Virus record (IMG/VR): IMGVR_UViG_3300044627_004107
Span: 1 to 43,064 of that record
Reading direction: 5' to 3' (one strand)
From: a virus
DNA length: 43,064 nt
Shown: positions 1 to 8,343 of the stretch, piece by piece
Numbering within the stretch: the first letter of the stretch is position 1
Layout: each line of letters begins with the position of its first letter
Made by a program: the position numbers and the translations under genes
The notes under the pieces: model-generated
What the model was told of the DNA's origin: nothing
Database searches by the model: none
The model's input: only the letters and a program-made list of their open reading frames with translations

Positions 1-66
1 GGGGTTGTCGTAGTGCCTCATGGCATACCTGATGTAGTTCTCTTCTGTTAGGCTTTCGCCTGTCAT
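1..66 (-). CDS. Partial CDS, possible gp33-like late transcription co-activator (N-terminus only)
   Basis: Only the first 22 codons lie inside the window; the gene continues past base 1. The visible peptide begins MTGESLTEENYIRYAMRHYD. This acidic-then-aromatic start resembles my recollection of the short gp33-type late-transcription co-activators of T4-like phages, which link the late sigma factor gp55 to the sliding clamp. The ATG at 66 lies 17 nt after the stop of the upstream gene, and no convincing Shine-Dalgarno sequence precedes it. The family call rests on a short fragment and is tentative. It could equally be an unrelated small protein. Confidence 0.35.
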   Translation of the reverse strand, partial: MTGESLTEENYIRYAMRHYDNP

Positions 67-82
67 GACGAAGAGGTTTGGG

Positions 83-559
83 TCAGGAGGTCGGTATGAT
101 CTGTGCCTGAACCTGTGTCATCCCGTTAGGCAACACAGCGGTCTGGACATGTAGGGCGAGTCCGTGTCCCAACTTGGGAGTGATGCCATCATCATAGGAT
201 GTCCCGTACTCGGTGCCATCCGAACCAAACACCCCACCGAAGCGGACGAGAGGGAAGGAGTGACCCTCCTCTTCCTTGAGACGCATCTCGCAGTCCTTGC
301 TCATCTCAAAGTCCAGACCGATCATCTGGAGGCGACCCTTTGCGTTCTTGAGTGCCTCCATGGGATGGATGTAAGGCTTCGCCGCCATGGCACCGAGGTA
401 GGTGTTGATGCGGGAGATCGCCGCAGGAGACAAGGAAGACAGGTTGATGTCGCCGTCAAGGGCGTTGCTGTCGCCCGCGAGGGGCTGGACACGCACACCC
501 GAGCCGATGGTCACGGTTGATTCATTCACTAGTTGTCTGAGTTCCTTGAACTTCTTCAT
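83..559 (-). CDS. Conserved T4-like phage protein with capsid-targeting-like N-terminus
   Basis: This 158-residue protein has no enzyme motif I recognise. Its N-terminus, MKKFKELRQLVNE followed by S, matches the pattern of the T4 capsid-targeting peptide that prohead protease gp21 removes after an (L/I)-x-E-type site. The middle (about residues 45-75, containing ISRINTYLGAMAAKPYIHP) looks like a helical region that I associate with T4-like marine phage virion proteins. The start at 559 has a good AAGGGA ribosome site about 5 nt upstream. It lies 14 nt after the preceding structural gene, so the two are probably co-transcribed late. Virion or internal-head location is inference. Confidence 0.6.
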   Translation of the reverse strand: MKKFKELRQLVNESTVTIGSGVRVQPLAGDSNALDGDINLSSLSPAAISRINTYLGAMAAKPYIHPMEALKNAKGRLQMIGLDFEMSKDCEMRLKEEEGHSFPLVRFGGVFGSDGTEYGTSYDDGITPKLGHGLALHVQTAVLPNGMTQVQAQIIPTS

Positions 560-573
560 GTGGTTCCCTTCGG

Positions 574-1488
574 TCAGCGGGACTTGTCGTAGTTGTAGTA
601 GGTGTAGTCATTGATTCCGAACGAAGCGAGACCACTGGTGGTCGCACCCGCCGGACGATCAAATGAAAGGGTGAAACTAGTGTAAGCGGTGACACCTGCG
701 GCACCATCGTTTACCTTTAGGTTGATCGTCTTGTTTCCGACAGCGGTCGGACCGGCGGCAACAAGAACTGCGATGTTGTCGTAGCGATACGAACTTGCCT
801 TGTCATCCGTTGATGTTGCTCCGAAAAACGCATTGAAAACTCTAGCCGGAACCTTCGTCGCATCATTAAGGTTAGTCTGTCCGGTGTGGAGCGAGAACTG
901 GCTGTAAGTTCCAGAAAGACCGATGGTAAGGTTGTTAGTAAAGTTGGCATCGTTGACGCAAACTTTAATGTAAGCAGTGACACCGGTGAGACCGCCGAGC
1001 GACGATACACCAAATTTATCAACTCCGTACTGATAACCCTGTCCTGCTGCTGGAGTGATACCAGCACCAAGGACATAGGTGAACGAGCCGTGCGAGACAC
1101 CAGCACCGGCAGGACCGCCTGCGGTGGCACTGTCGCCGCTGAACGGACAGGTGAAGTAGGGGGCGTAGTTTGGAAGGTCGCTTCCGACAGTAAGTCCTTG
1201 TCCACCGAGGGTATGGGTTAGACCTCCACTACCTCTTTCGGCAAACGACGAACTGGTAACTCCGGTGATGCTGGGGTCATTTGGAATGGCAACGAGCAAT
1301 TCTGTTAGAATCACTCCCTTGGTGACCATTGAATTCTGTGAAGTATATCCCGTTTCACCATAACCAAAGAAGGAACCCATGAGGGGCATTTCCCACCCAC
1401 GGACGGTACGGGTGCAAAGCCGCTTGGCGATCTTGTTCAACCATGTCGGCTTGGATTCTTCTCTATCGTTGTTATTCCAGAGTGCCAT
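574..1488 (-). CDS. Predicted virion structural protein
   Basis: The protein has 304 residues. The N-terminus is polar and conserved-looking (MALWNNNDREESKPTWLNKI, then a CTRTVRGWE segment). The rest is rich in Gly, Ser, Thr and Ala with many short beta-prone stretches and an aromatic C-terminus (NDYTYYNYDKSR). This composition is typical of capsid decoration, neck or fibre proteins, and the N-terminal pattern resembles structural proteins of T4-like marine phages. The start at 1488 has an AGGAGAA ribosome site, and a CTAAATA late-promoter element lies 25 nt upstream (1514-1520). No catalytic motif is seen. The exact virion position cannot be deduced. Confidence 0.65.
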   Translation of the reverse strand: MALWNNNDREESKPTWLNKIAKRLCTRTVRGWEMPLMGSFFGYGETGYTSQNSMVTKGVILTELLVAIPNDPSITGVTSSSFAERGSGGLTHTLGGQGLTVGSDLPNYAPYFTCPFSGDSATAGGPAGAGVSHGSFTYVLGAGITPAAGQGYQYGVDKFGVSSLGGLTGVTAYIKVCVNDANFTNNLTIGLSGTYSQFSLHTGQTNLNDATKVPARVFNAFFGATSTDDKASSYRYDNIAVLVAAGPTAVGNKTINLKVNDGAAGVTAYTSFTLSFDRPAGATTSGLASFGINDYTYYNYDKSR

Positions 1489-1513
1489 CGTGGGGTTCTC
1501 CTCTTGTTCTTCC

Positions 1514-1520
1514 TATTTAG
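1514..1520 (-). promoter_or_regulatory. Late promoter-like element CTAAATA
   Basis: CTAAATA on the minus strand is one base from the T4 late consensus TATAAATA. It lies 25 nt upstream of the start at 1488 and overlaps the TAA stop of the preceding gene (1517-1519). The resulting leader would contain the ribosome site. Confidence 0.6.
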
Positions 1521-1957
1521 CCGCCGATTTTCGGGGGATTCTTGCCTGTGCTGGCGATGCCTGTATTCTTGCCAAGATTTGCCTTGGAAGTAGGCTTTGC
1601 CGTCTTGCCTGCCACTGCGGCAGGAGTCTCAAGTTCATTCTTGTCGTGCGGGGGATTGGTGACCTTCTTGCCGGGAACGACAGCCGCATGGGCTTCTTCC
1701 ACATAGCGGTCAACCGCCTTCGTGAAGTCGGCGATGTCCTTGGAGTTCCCACGACAACCGCATTCCGCGACCGCCTCGTTGAACAGGGCAGTCAGGATGG
1801 TCCGACGCTCTTCCAGAAGCGGCTCCTCGGCGACCCATAGAGCCGCCTTCTTGGCGTGGTCGTTCAGGCAGGGGTCAATCGTGACATCGTTGCGATGCTC
1901 GTTCAGGAAGTTCTGGATGTCCTTGACGAACTTGTTATTGAATGGATTGTGAAACAT
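1517..1957 (-). CDS. Hypothetical protein, probable late gene
   Basis: The protein has 146 residues. The N-terminal two thirds look helical and charged (MFHNPFNNKFVKDIQNFLNE...), and the C-terminal 40 residues are a low-complexity Pro/Ala/Lys/Gly tail ending GKNPPKIGG. I chose the start at 1957 rather than an upstream one because GGAGAG lies 4 nt before this ATG and a perfect T4 late promoter TATAAATA lies 22 nt upstream. The family is not recognised. Position among structural and internal-head genes suggests a virion or morphogenesis role. Confidence 0.6.
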   Translation of the reverse strand: MFHNPFNNKFVKDIQNFLNEHRNDVTIDPCLNDHAKKAALWVAEEPLLEERRTILTALFNEAVAECGCRGNSKDIADFTKAVDRYVEEAHAAVVPGKKVTNPPHDKNELETPAAVAGKTAKPTSKANLGKNTGIASTGKNPPKIGG

Positions 1958-1979
1958 GGTCTCTCCAGTGGTTATGAGG

Positions 1980-1987
1980 TATTTATA
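1980..1987 (-). promoter_or_regulatory. T4 late promoter TATAAATA
   Basis: This is an exact match to the T4 late -10 element, TATAAATA, read on the minus strand. It is 22 nt upstream of the start codon at 1957, with a GGAGAG ribosome site in between. It is the only perfect copy seen in the window; the other late-type sites read CTAAATA. In T4 such elements are used by RNA polymerase with gp55, gp33 and gp45. Confidence 0.75.
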
Positions 1988-1995
1988 GCGGCGGG

Positions 1996-2256
1996 TCACC
2001 CGCCCTTCGCCTTCTTCCACAAATCGGCATCTGCCGTCTTTCTTGTCTTTCCCCCAACGATGAAGGAGTTCACGCGGGCGAACGCCCACGCATGGCTGCT
2101 CGCACCCGGTCGGTGTCCGCCCTTCCATGCGGCCATGCCCCTGTCATAGACTTGTTTTAGGATGCCATAGGGGATGCCACTCTCTTTGGATTTCTTGGCG
2201 AGAGCCGCGATCCTTGCCTCCGTGATGTCTTTCGTCAGGGAACTGAATCTCTTCAT
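1996..2256 (-). CDS. Small DUF5824-like protein with capsid-targeting-like N-terminus
   Basis: The protein has 86 residues. The core (KKSKESGIPYGILKQVYDRG, then AAWKGGHRPGASSHAWAFARVNSF) matches a small helical domain I know from T4-like phages as DUF5824, often a module of internal-head polyproteins: Lys-Ser-rich helix, VYxRGxAAW, GHRPG, ARVNSF. The N-terminus MKRFSSLTKDITE followed by A fits a gp21-type cleavage site. The ATG at 2256 is preceded by GGAGAA and sits 2 nt from the stop of the large polyprotein. This gene could therefore be read as a detached last module of that polyprotein. Confidence 0.6.
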   Translation of the reverse strand: MKRFSSLTKDITEARIAALAKKSKESGIPYGILKQVYDRGMAAWKGGHRPGASSHAWAFARVNSFIVGGKTRKTADADLWKKAKGG

Positions 2257-2257
2257 G

Positions 2258-5200
2258 TCATTTCTCCGGATCATGACCCCATATCTTCAGGGCCAAGGTC
2301 TTGCGGGTGGGTCTTCCCTTCTCGTCCTTGGTCGGTCCCTCGGCTCCCTTCATGCGATTGATGAAGTTCACCTGCCGTCCAGCCCACTCCCAGTCGTTAT
2401 CGGTCCACTTGGCCATGGGACGCTCCAGCATGCGGACGATGGCTCTGGCAGAGTCACGACCGCTCTTGATCTTCTTCCCGCCCGCTCCCGCCTTGCCTGC
2501 CTCCTTGCGGGACAGACCGGCTTCTTCGCCCTCCTCGGAGTCAATGAAGTCGGAGAGTTCCTTGGCGGACATGTTCACCAACTTCTCCCACTCCTTGTAG
2601 AGGGAACGCTTCTCGTCATCAATCTCGGCGGTCGCCTCTGCTTCCTTCAGACGCTCCCGCTCACCGGGCGTGTCAAACTTGTAGGTGTTGGCGATCTTGT
2701 CCGTGCCGATGAGCAGCGGTCCTCTCTTGCCCAGAGCAGTCCACTTGTGGATGGTGTTGATCTTCCGCGACTCCTCCAGCCACTCCTCGGTCGGCTCGTA
2801 GGACTCCTTGCCGTGCATCTTCCATGCCGTGGCATAGAAGACATCCTTCCACCTCTTGCCGTAGCGATCTCGGAACTGCCGCTTGATCTTCTCTTTCTTG
2901 GAGAAACGACGGGCAGGACCGGATGGCGGGCTGACCTCCAGCATGAGATACTGGAAGTCCTCGTTGATGTCGGTCGGCTTGACATCCTCCTCCACGCTCC
3001 ACTGACGCTCGTCCTTCAGCATGTCCACATACGCACGCACCAGTTCGCACGCCTCGCTCATGCCCTTCTCCTTGCATGACTCGGCATACGATACGGCGAT
3101 GGAAAGTTTCTGCTGAACCGACCGGTCGGACTCGTCTATGTTGACCAGTCGTTGGAGTGCCGCGTCATGCTCGTAGTGGCTCTTGATGGCCTTCAACTTG
3201 CCTTGTTTCTGCAACTTCGCATACAGGCTGTTGTACTTGGACGGCTTGGTCTTGATGCCCTTCTCTTTGGGGTTCACGAACTCCCATGCCTTGGGGTCGC
3301 TGTCCGGCAGTTTGGCACGGGCGGCGAGACGCTTCTTACGAAGACCCGCATCCTTGCCGGTGAGACCGGACACATATTTCTTGGGCAGTCCAGTCGCCTT
3401 GTGCTTCGGCGACTCCTTGGTCTTGCCGGTCTTGGTCTTGAACTTCTTGCCCTTGGTCACATCTGCTTCTTCAATGGACTCGCTCTTCCCCAGTTCGCCT
3501 TTCTCCTTCTCCCCATCGTCTCTCTTTATCTTGCCTCTTGCCGCGAGTCTGGCTGCGCCAGTTGAGCCGACGGTCTTCATCGCTTGGCTATAGGTGACAT
3601 TCGTGGTTCCATGCTTGCTCTTGATTTTGGCCAGCAATCCGTCTAGGTGACCCTTCATCTCTTTGCCCTTGTACTCAAGGTCCGCCTCAATCAGGGGGTC
3701 GCCTTCCAACTCATCACCCATCCCGAGAACGCTTCCCGCGGACAGCAGGGTGCTGGTGATGGTCTTCAGGATGACGCTGGGGTCAATGGAGGTATCATGA
3801 ACCATGACCTTGAGGATCAACTTGTCAAGCAGTTTCGCCAGCAACTTTCCGACCTTGCTCTGTGTCATGAACAGACCGAGCGTCAATGCGGATCCGGATG
3901 TCTTGTAGACATTCATGAGAATCTCGTTCCTGACCTTCTCTGCCTCACGCTTGAACTCCGCTTCCGACATGTCCTTTCGCTTCTTGGCGAGGGTCGCGAT
4001 CTTGGTGACCGCAAATGGGCTGATCGCCACATCCTTGAGTGCCTTGACCGCCGTCCCGATGGGCATGTCCTCGTTGAGTTCCTCTTCCTCCTCCTCGTCA
4101 CCACGCCGCTTGGCGTTGCTGTCGGGCTGAGGATAGATGGCCTCGGCGGGGTCCACGGTGAACCCCGTCTTGCTGAGGAACTGTAGACCGAGCAGAACCT
4201 TCGTGCTCATGTGGCTGCGGTCGCCGATGCTGAACTTGATGTTGGTGAACTTCTTGCCGTGGAACTCAATGTCCATCAGCACGACCATGCGGGTCTTCTC
4301 ACCGATGCCGCTCTTGACCGTGATGCGGCTGACGATCTTCTTCGTGATACGCTTGCCGTTCGGCAGCGTGAAGGACACGGTGTGGTCGCCGTTGTCCTTG
4401 ATCTTGTCGCCATGGATCATGTTGTAGCCGCTGTTGCCGGTGTCCACCTTGGCGGTGTATTCAACGCCGTCAATCTTGACCGGCTCGCGGACGGCAAGGT
4501 TGGAGAAGAGTTTCCAGTGCGCCTTGTTGAGGATGTAGTCAAGGAAGTCCTCAATCAACTCCTCGCCCTTCACATTGTCCTTGCCCTTGCCCTCGTCGTA
4601 GTAGCGGTAGTAGATGTTGCCGCTGCCGGGGCTGGCGTTCATCTCAATGATGTAAGGCTTTCCGTCGTTGATGACATGGTCAATGCCGACATAGTAGCAC
4701 TTGCTGACCCTTGCCGCCTGCTCAACCAGTTTCACTTCCTCTTCGCTCAACTGGTGCGAGCCTCCCTTGGATCCGCGTGCGATGTTCGTGCGGAAGTCCT
4801 TGGGTGCCTTGTCTCGCTTCGCACAGGCGAAGATCTTGCCGTTGAGGACGATGCTCCGGACATCGTTCTTGAAGTCGGGCAGGAACTCCTGAATGATGAC
4901 CTCAGCCCCAAACTTCCACAGGGTCTGGAGGACGGACTTCAGGCTCTCCATGCTCTCAATCTTGGACACGCCGATGCCCTCGGCACCGGTGAGAGTCTTG
5001 GCGATGACGGGGAACTTCCCGCCAATCTCCTTGACCGCTGTCTCAATGTTCGCCTCGTTCACCACGAACGCGGTGCGGGGGTGGGGCAACCCGTGCTTCT
5101 TCAGGGCGATGGCGGTCTGCAACTTGTTGGCACAGAGTTCCATGCCACCCTTCTCGTTGACCATGAACACGCCGTTGTTCTGTAGGATGTCCAGCACCGC

Positions 5201-6118
5201 CACGCCGGTCTGTGTGTTCATCACACCCCCGCGCACGATGCAGACGGTGTCGCTGGGGACAATGGTCGCGTCCTTGCCCTCGCCGTCATAGTTCTTGATG
5301 ACGATCTTCTTGGAGACCACATTGTCAATCTGGACTTGAGCCTTGCTGGTCTTGACCGCATAGAACTCAATGCCACGCTTCTTGCAGATCTTCTCCATCT
5401 TCTCCACGCTGTCGCTCAAGTCCTTCTCGGACGAGGTGAGTGCGATGATGGTGACCTTGTCGCTGTCCTTGCCGTTGGCCTCGGGGATGTATTGCTCGGA
5501 CAGACCCATACCCTTCCGGACATCCTTGTAGAGTGCCTTCTTGAGAGCCTCGTTGCCGCCGGGAACGCCCTTCTTGAACGCATTGTAGTCGCTCTCAAAC
5601 GCCGCAGCACGCATCTTGGAGGCGGACATGCCAGCCACCCCCTGTGCCTCGTCGTCGCGTGCCTCGCCCGCCACGACCACATTGAAGGTCTCAAACGAGT
5701 AGGTCCGCTGCTTGGGATCCTTCTGGGCGACCTTGCCCTTGTATCCCGCGATGCCCTTGAATTGGTCAACTCGGTCGCTGCCGCAGACCATGGTGATGTT
5801 CTTGTAGCCCTTGGCACAGAGCCACAGGACGGCATCATAGGGGTCTCTGGCTTGGTTCAGGGGGAACTTGCCCTTGGGAAAGAACTGCTTGAGGTACATC
5901 ACCTTCTGGGCGTGCGTCAGGGGGTTCTTCTTGGCATCCTGCGACTTGCTGACGAAGACATAGTGGTCCGCGTTCCTCTTGCTGGCCTCGGACATGATCT
6001 TGTCTATCAGCACGCCGTGACCGGTGGTCGGTGGGTTCAAGCGTCCGAAGGCAAAGACCACATTCTCCTTCTTGGCCTCGGAGAGCGTTTCCTGATGGCG
6101 TGCGAAACCTTCAATCAT
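2258..6118 (-). CDS. 1286-aa multidomain polyprotein: nucleotidyltransferase, ATP-grasp, retropepsin-like protease, C-terminal tail
   Basis: Modules in order. Residues 1-14, MIEGFARHQETLSE followed by A, resemble a capsid-targeting peptide. Residues 18-205 are a cytidylyltransferase/NMNAT-like nucleotidyltransferase: TTGHG at 31-35 in the HxGH position and SASKMR at 165-170 in the ISxTxxR position. Residues 222-530 are a RimK-type ATP-grasp ligase with a metal-binding EMNASPG at 492-498. Residues 546-658 resemble the RimK-associated protease fold (VDTGNSG at 558-564, VLLGLQFL at 641-648). An acidic linker follows (EEEEEELNE, 675-683), then helical and basic segments and a conserved-looking C-terminus (AKWTDNDWEW, KIWGHDPEK). 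Several possible gp21-type sites lie between modules (LNE683, IDE996, INE1053). The start overlaps the upstream stop by ATGA. The substrates are unknown. Internal-head location is inference. Confidence 0.8.
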   Translation of the reverse strand: MIEGFARHQETLSEAKKENVVFAFGRLNPPTTGHGVLIDKIMSEASKRNADHYVFVSKSQDAKKNPLTHAQKVMYLKQFFPKGKFPLNQARDPYDAVLWLCAKGYKNITMVCGSDRVDQFKGIAGYKGKVAQKDPKQRTYSFETFNVVVAGEARDDEAQGVAGMSASKMRAAAFESDYNAFKKGVPGGNEALKKALYKDVRKGMGLSEQYIPEANGKDSDKVTIIALTSSEKDLSDSVEKMEKICKKRGIEFYAVKTSKAQVQIDNVVSKKIVIKNYDGEGKDATIVPSDTVCIVRGGVMNTQTGVAVLDILQNNGVFMVNEKGGMELCANKLQTAIALKKHGLPHPRTAFVVNEANIETAVKEIGGKFPVIAKTLTGAEGIGVSKIESMESLKSVLQTLWKFGAEVIIQEFLPDFKNDVRSIVLNGKIFACAKRDKAPKDFRTNIARGSKGGSHQLSEEEVKLVEQAARVSKCYYVGIDHVINDGKPYIIEMNASPGSGNIYYRYYDEGKGKDNVKGEELIEDFLDYILNKAHWKLFSNLAVREPVKIDGVEYTAKVDTGNSGYNMIHGDKIKDNGDHTVSFTLPNGKRITKKIVSRITVKSGIGEKTRMVVLMDIEFHGKKFTNIKFSIGDRSHMSTKVLLGLQFLSKTGFTVDPAEAIYPQPDSNAKRRGDEEEEEELNEDMPIGTAVKALKDVAISPFAVTKIATLAKKRKDMSEAEFKREAEKVRNEILMNVYKTSGSALTLGLFMTQSKVGKLLAKLLDKLILKVMVHDTSIDPSVILKTITSTLLSAGSVLGMGDELEGDPLIEADLEYKGKEMKGHLDGLLAKIKSKHGTTNVTYSQAMKTVGSTGAARLAARGKIKRDDGEKEKGELGKSESIEEADVTKGKKFKTKTGKTKESPKHKATGLPKKYVSGLTGKDAGLRKKRLAARAKLPDSDPKAWEFVNPKEKGIKTKPSKYNSLYAKLQKQGKLKAIKSHYEHDAALQRLVNIDESDRSVQQKLSIAVSYAESCKEKGMSEACELVRAYVDMLKDERQWSVEEDVKPTDINEDFQYLMLEVSPPSGPARRFSKKEKIKRQFRDRYGKRWKDVFYATAWKMHGKESYEPTEEWLEESRKINTIHKWTALGKRGPLLIGTDKIANTYKFDTPGERERLKEAEATAEIDDEKRSLYKEWEKLVNMSAKELSDFIDSEEGEEAGLSRKEAGKAGAGGKKIKSGRDSARAIVRMLERPMAKWTDNDWEWAGRQVNFINRMKGAEGPTKDEKGRPTRKTLALKIWGHDPEK

Positions 6119-7320
6119 TGGTTTACCTTCCTGTTCTGGCGGCTGAAACGCAGGCGATTGACCAACTTCACGACCCTGCCGCTGCGGGAAACCACGATGC
6201 CCTCGGGGTCGGTCGGACGGATACCCTCGTCATCCACGAAGAAGTGACCGAACGCCCCGATGGCGTTGAACTTGTTCAGGAGGATCTCCTTGCAGTTCGC
6301 CAGCCGGTTGTGGAGGGTGAACATGTCCCCGAACTGGGAGGAGTAGGTCTTGACGAAGTCCAGAAGTTTCTGCTTCTGTGCCTCCCTGCTCTGCTTGCCC
6401 TTCTCGCTCTTCAGTTTCTCTATTTCCTTGTCCATGCGGGTGGTCACATAGAGGTTCAGCCCGTTGGGGGTGTAGTTCGTCATGCCCCCTCCGATGGTGG
6501 AATTGATGTAGGGCATCAGGATCTCCATCAGGTCGGCGTTCGCCTTGAGGGTCTTGAGGAACGGCAGCACCTTCTTGGACAGGGCTTCGCATTCCCCGAT
6601 CATCTTGGACAGGTTGTCGTACTCGCCCGGCTGGAGCAGGGCGGGGGTGATGTCGTAGATGTTGGGGTCGGTGAACCAGACATCGGCGGTCTTCTTCAAC
6701 TTGCTGGAGTCAAAGTTGAAGGTCTTGGCGGAGAGGCTCTCCATGCTGTTCCCACCGTACTCGGTGTGGAACGCGATGCCCAACTTGGCGTTGGCGATCC
6801 GCTGCCCCATCTCGCTCTTGGCGGGGATGGCATACATGATGGTATTGGGCTGGAAGGCGATGTGTTCCACCCCGTTCAGGGTGACCATCTTCTTGGCCCC
6901 CTCCCCGAACATGAGGTCGCCCTGTAGGACACCCTTGATGCCGATCTTGGGGAGGTGCTTGAGGCACTGGATCAACTTGTCGGCGAGGTCGGCGATGGGG
7001 ATGGCATCCTTGACCTCCTTGGGGGTGTGGTACGCCTTGACCACCTTGCTGAAGGCACTCTTGGTCGCCACGAAAAACTTCTTGTTGTCGGGATTGATGC
7101 CGCAGACCACGGCGGGCTTGCCGTCCCACTTGGTCGAGAACTTCAGTTCGGGGGACTTGCCCAACTTCAGGCTGACCGCGATGTCCTTCAGGAAGGCAAT
7201 GCTGTCCTTCAGCCCCTGCTCCCCGTAGAGCAGCATCATGTCCTCAAGGTGGTCTAGGTGCTTGTTTCGGACCACCTCTTCATTGAGGTCGGAGGCATTG
7301 TATTGGTTGAAGGATAGCAT
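6115..7320 (-). CDS. Ligase-superfamily-like nucleotidyltransferase (KxDG), DUF6267-like, with capsid-targeting-like N-terminus
   Basis: The protein has 401 residues. KWDG at 64-67 fits ligase/capping-enzyme motif I, where Lys64 would be adenylated or guanylated. GDLMFGEG near 134-141 fits motif III, and EGIVV at 373-377 with VKLV near 384-387 fit motifs IV and V. This order and spacing are those of DNA/RNA ligases and mRNA capping enzymes. I associate the whole protein with the phage family DUF6267. The N-terminus MLSFNQYNASDLNE resembles a capsid-targeting/gp21 site. The ATG at 7320 is 6 nt from a CTAAATA element. It overlaps the polyprotein start by 4 nt, so the two enzymes are co-translated. 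The nucleic-acid or protein substrate is unknown. Confidence 0.65.
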   Translation of the reverse strand: MLSFNQYNASDLNEEVVRNKHLDHLEDMMLLYGEQGLKDSIAFLKDIAVSLKLGKSPELKFSTKWDGKPAVVCGINPDNKKFFVATKSAFSKVVKAYHTPKEVKDAIPIADLADKLIQCLKHLPKIGIKGVLQGDLMFGEGAKKMVTLNGVEHIAFQPNTIMYAIPAKSEMGQRIANAKLGIAFHTEYGGNSMESLSAKTFNFDSSKLKKTADVWFTDPNIYDITPALLQPGEYDNLSKMIGECEALSKKVLPFLKTLKANADLMEILMPYINSTIGGGMTNYTPNGLNLYVTTRMDKEIEKLKSEKGKQSREAQKQKLLDFVKTYSSQFGDMFTLHNRLANCKEILLNKFNAIGAFGHFFVDDEGIRPTDPEGIVVSRSGRVVKLVNRLRFSRQNRKVNQ

Positions 7321-7326
7321 GCCTCG

Positions 7327-7333
7327 TATTTAG
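7327..7333 (-). promoter_or_regulatory. Late promoter-like CTAAATA immediately before ATG
   Basis: CTAAATA lies between the class II tRNA and the ATG at 7320. Only 6 nt (CGAGGC) separate it from the start codon. If used as a late -10 element, transcription would begin at or beside the ATG. Confidence 0.55.
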
Positions 7334-7336
7334 GAA

Positions 7337-7427
7337 TACACGCCGTGGGAATCGAACCCACCTCTCGCGGTAATCTGCCGCTAAGACCGTTTATAAGTCG
7401 GTTTGCATACCCAGATGCTAGGCGTGC
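7337..7427 (-). tRNA. Class II tRNA, anticodon by position UAU (identity uncertain)
   Basis: A cloverleaf of 91 nt can be drawn: acceptor GCACGCC/GGCGTGT, D stem GCAT/ATGC, anticodon stem ACCGA/ACGGT with an A-A closing mismatch, a long variable arm with a GCGG/CCGC stem, and T arm GTGGG-TTCGATT-CCCAC, with discriminator A and no encoded CCA. The long variable arm is typical of Leu, Ser or Tyr tRNAs. The loop CTTATAA, however, gives anticodon UAU (codon AUA) when U33 is fixed. Identity therefore remains open. It could be a diverged tRNA-Leu. Confidence 0.75.
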
Positions 7428-7434
7428 GTTTATA

Positions 7435-8343
7435 TCAGTCTGCCCGAGCAATCCACCTTTCCAGACCCCCCGAGGGTCTCCACCCGAAGTCTCTGGTTGC
7501 CTTGCTGCAATCCGCACAGGTGAAGGTGGCTTCTCCGATACGGGCGGGAAGGAACCGGAAGGTCGCCTTGGTTCCCCCGACCCGACGGGCGATTTCAAGC
7601 ACCGAGAATGTCTTTCCGGAACCGATGTTGTACCTGCTCCCCTTTATGAACCCTCGGTTTAGGTCTGACACCATCATGTTCGCCATCACGACATCCGATA
7701 CATGGATGTAGTCCCTGACCTGTGAGCCATCACCTACTACCGTCAGGGGCTGTCCCTCTGACAATTGTCTTTGGAAAACCGCCACCACCGGCGAATAGGT
7801 TCCCTTGTTGGCCTGCCCTTCCCCAAACACATTGAAGTAGCGGAGGGTAACCACTCCCATCTTCGTGAACTTCTCAAAGTGGTCGCAGAGTTGCTCGCCC
7901 ATGAGTTTCGTGGTAGCGTAGATGTTCATGCAGTTCGTGGGGGTATCCTCTGTGAACGAGAAGCCATAGTGCATTCCGCCGCTTCCATAGATAGCCGATG
8001 TTGACGAGAATACCAGTCTCTTGACACCTGCATCCGAAGCGTTCTTGAGGACATTATAGGTTCCCATGACATTGGTCCGAAATGTCCTGTCTGGGTTCTC
8101 AATCGCCCGCTGGATGCTGACCTCGGCAGCGAGGTGGAACACGACATCCACATTCTCAAAGTTTTCCCTCGTCAAATCGCAGATGTCTGACTTTATGTTG
8201 TCGGCACGATCATCCCAGCGGAAGGTTTCGTGTCCCTCGGAACTCTCGTTGTCCACACACACGACATGATTGCCCTCGTCAAGCAATTTACGAACCAGAT
8301 GCGAACCAATGAATCCTGCCCCGCCGGTAACCATACATTTCAT
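7435..8343 (-). CDS. NAD-dependent sugar epimerase/dehydratase (UDP-glucose 4-epimerase-like)
   Basis: This 302-residue extended short-chain dehydrogenase has the Rossmann motif TGGAGFIGSH near the N-terminus, DVVFHLAAE, a catalytic SST triad segment (FSSTSAIYG) and the YATTK catalytic pair, followed by RYFNVFGEG and RDYIHVSDVV. These are hallmarks of GalE/WbpP-type epimerases acting on nucleotide sugars in the cytoplasm. The start at 8343 has GAGGAGAAA upstream. The gene directly follows helicase gp41, separated only by 14 nt, so it shares its transcript. It is the gp41-distal member of the glycan set that includes the glf gene at 17470-18570. The exact sugar is not predictable. Confidence 0.85.
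   Translation of the reverse strand: MKCMVTGGAGFIGSHLVRKLLDEGNHVVCVDNESSEGHETFRWDDRADNIKSDICDLTRENFENVDVVFHLAAEVSIQRAIENPDRTFRTNVMGTYNVLKNASDAGVKRLVFSSTSAIYGSGGMHYGFSFTEDTPTNCMNIYATTKLMGEQLCDHFEKFTKMGVVTLRYFNVFGEGQANKGTYSPVVAVFQRQLSEGQPLTVVGDGSQVRDYIHVSDVVMANMMVSDLNRGFIKGSRYNIGSGKTFSVLEIARRVGGTKATFRFLPARIGEATFTCADCSKATRDFGWRPSGGLERWIARAD

Noticed and set aside
1517-2128. Longer 203-residue version of the 1517-1957 gene
   Set aside because: The extension would overlap the DUF5824-like gene and pass over the TATAAATA late promoter, and it lacks a ribosome site.
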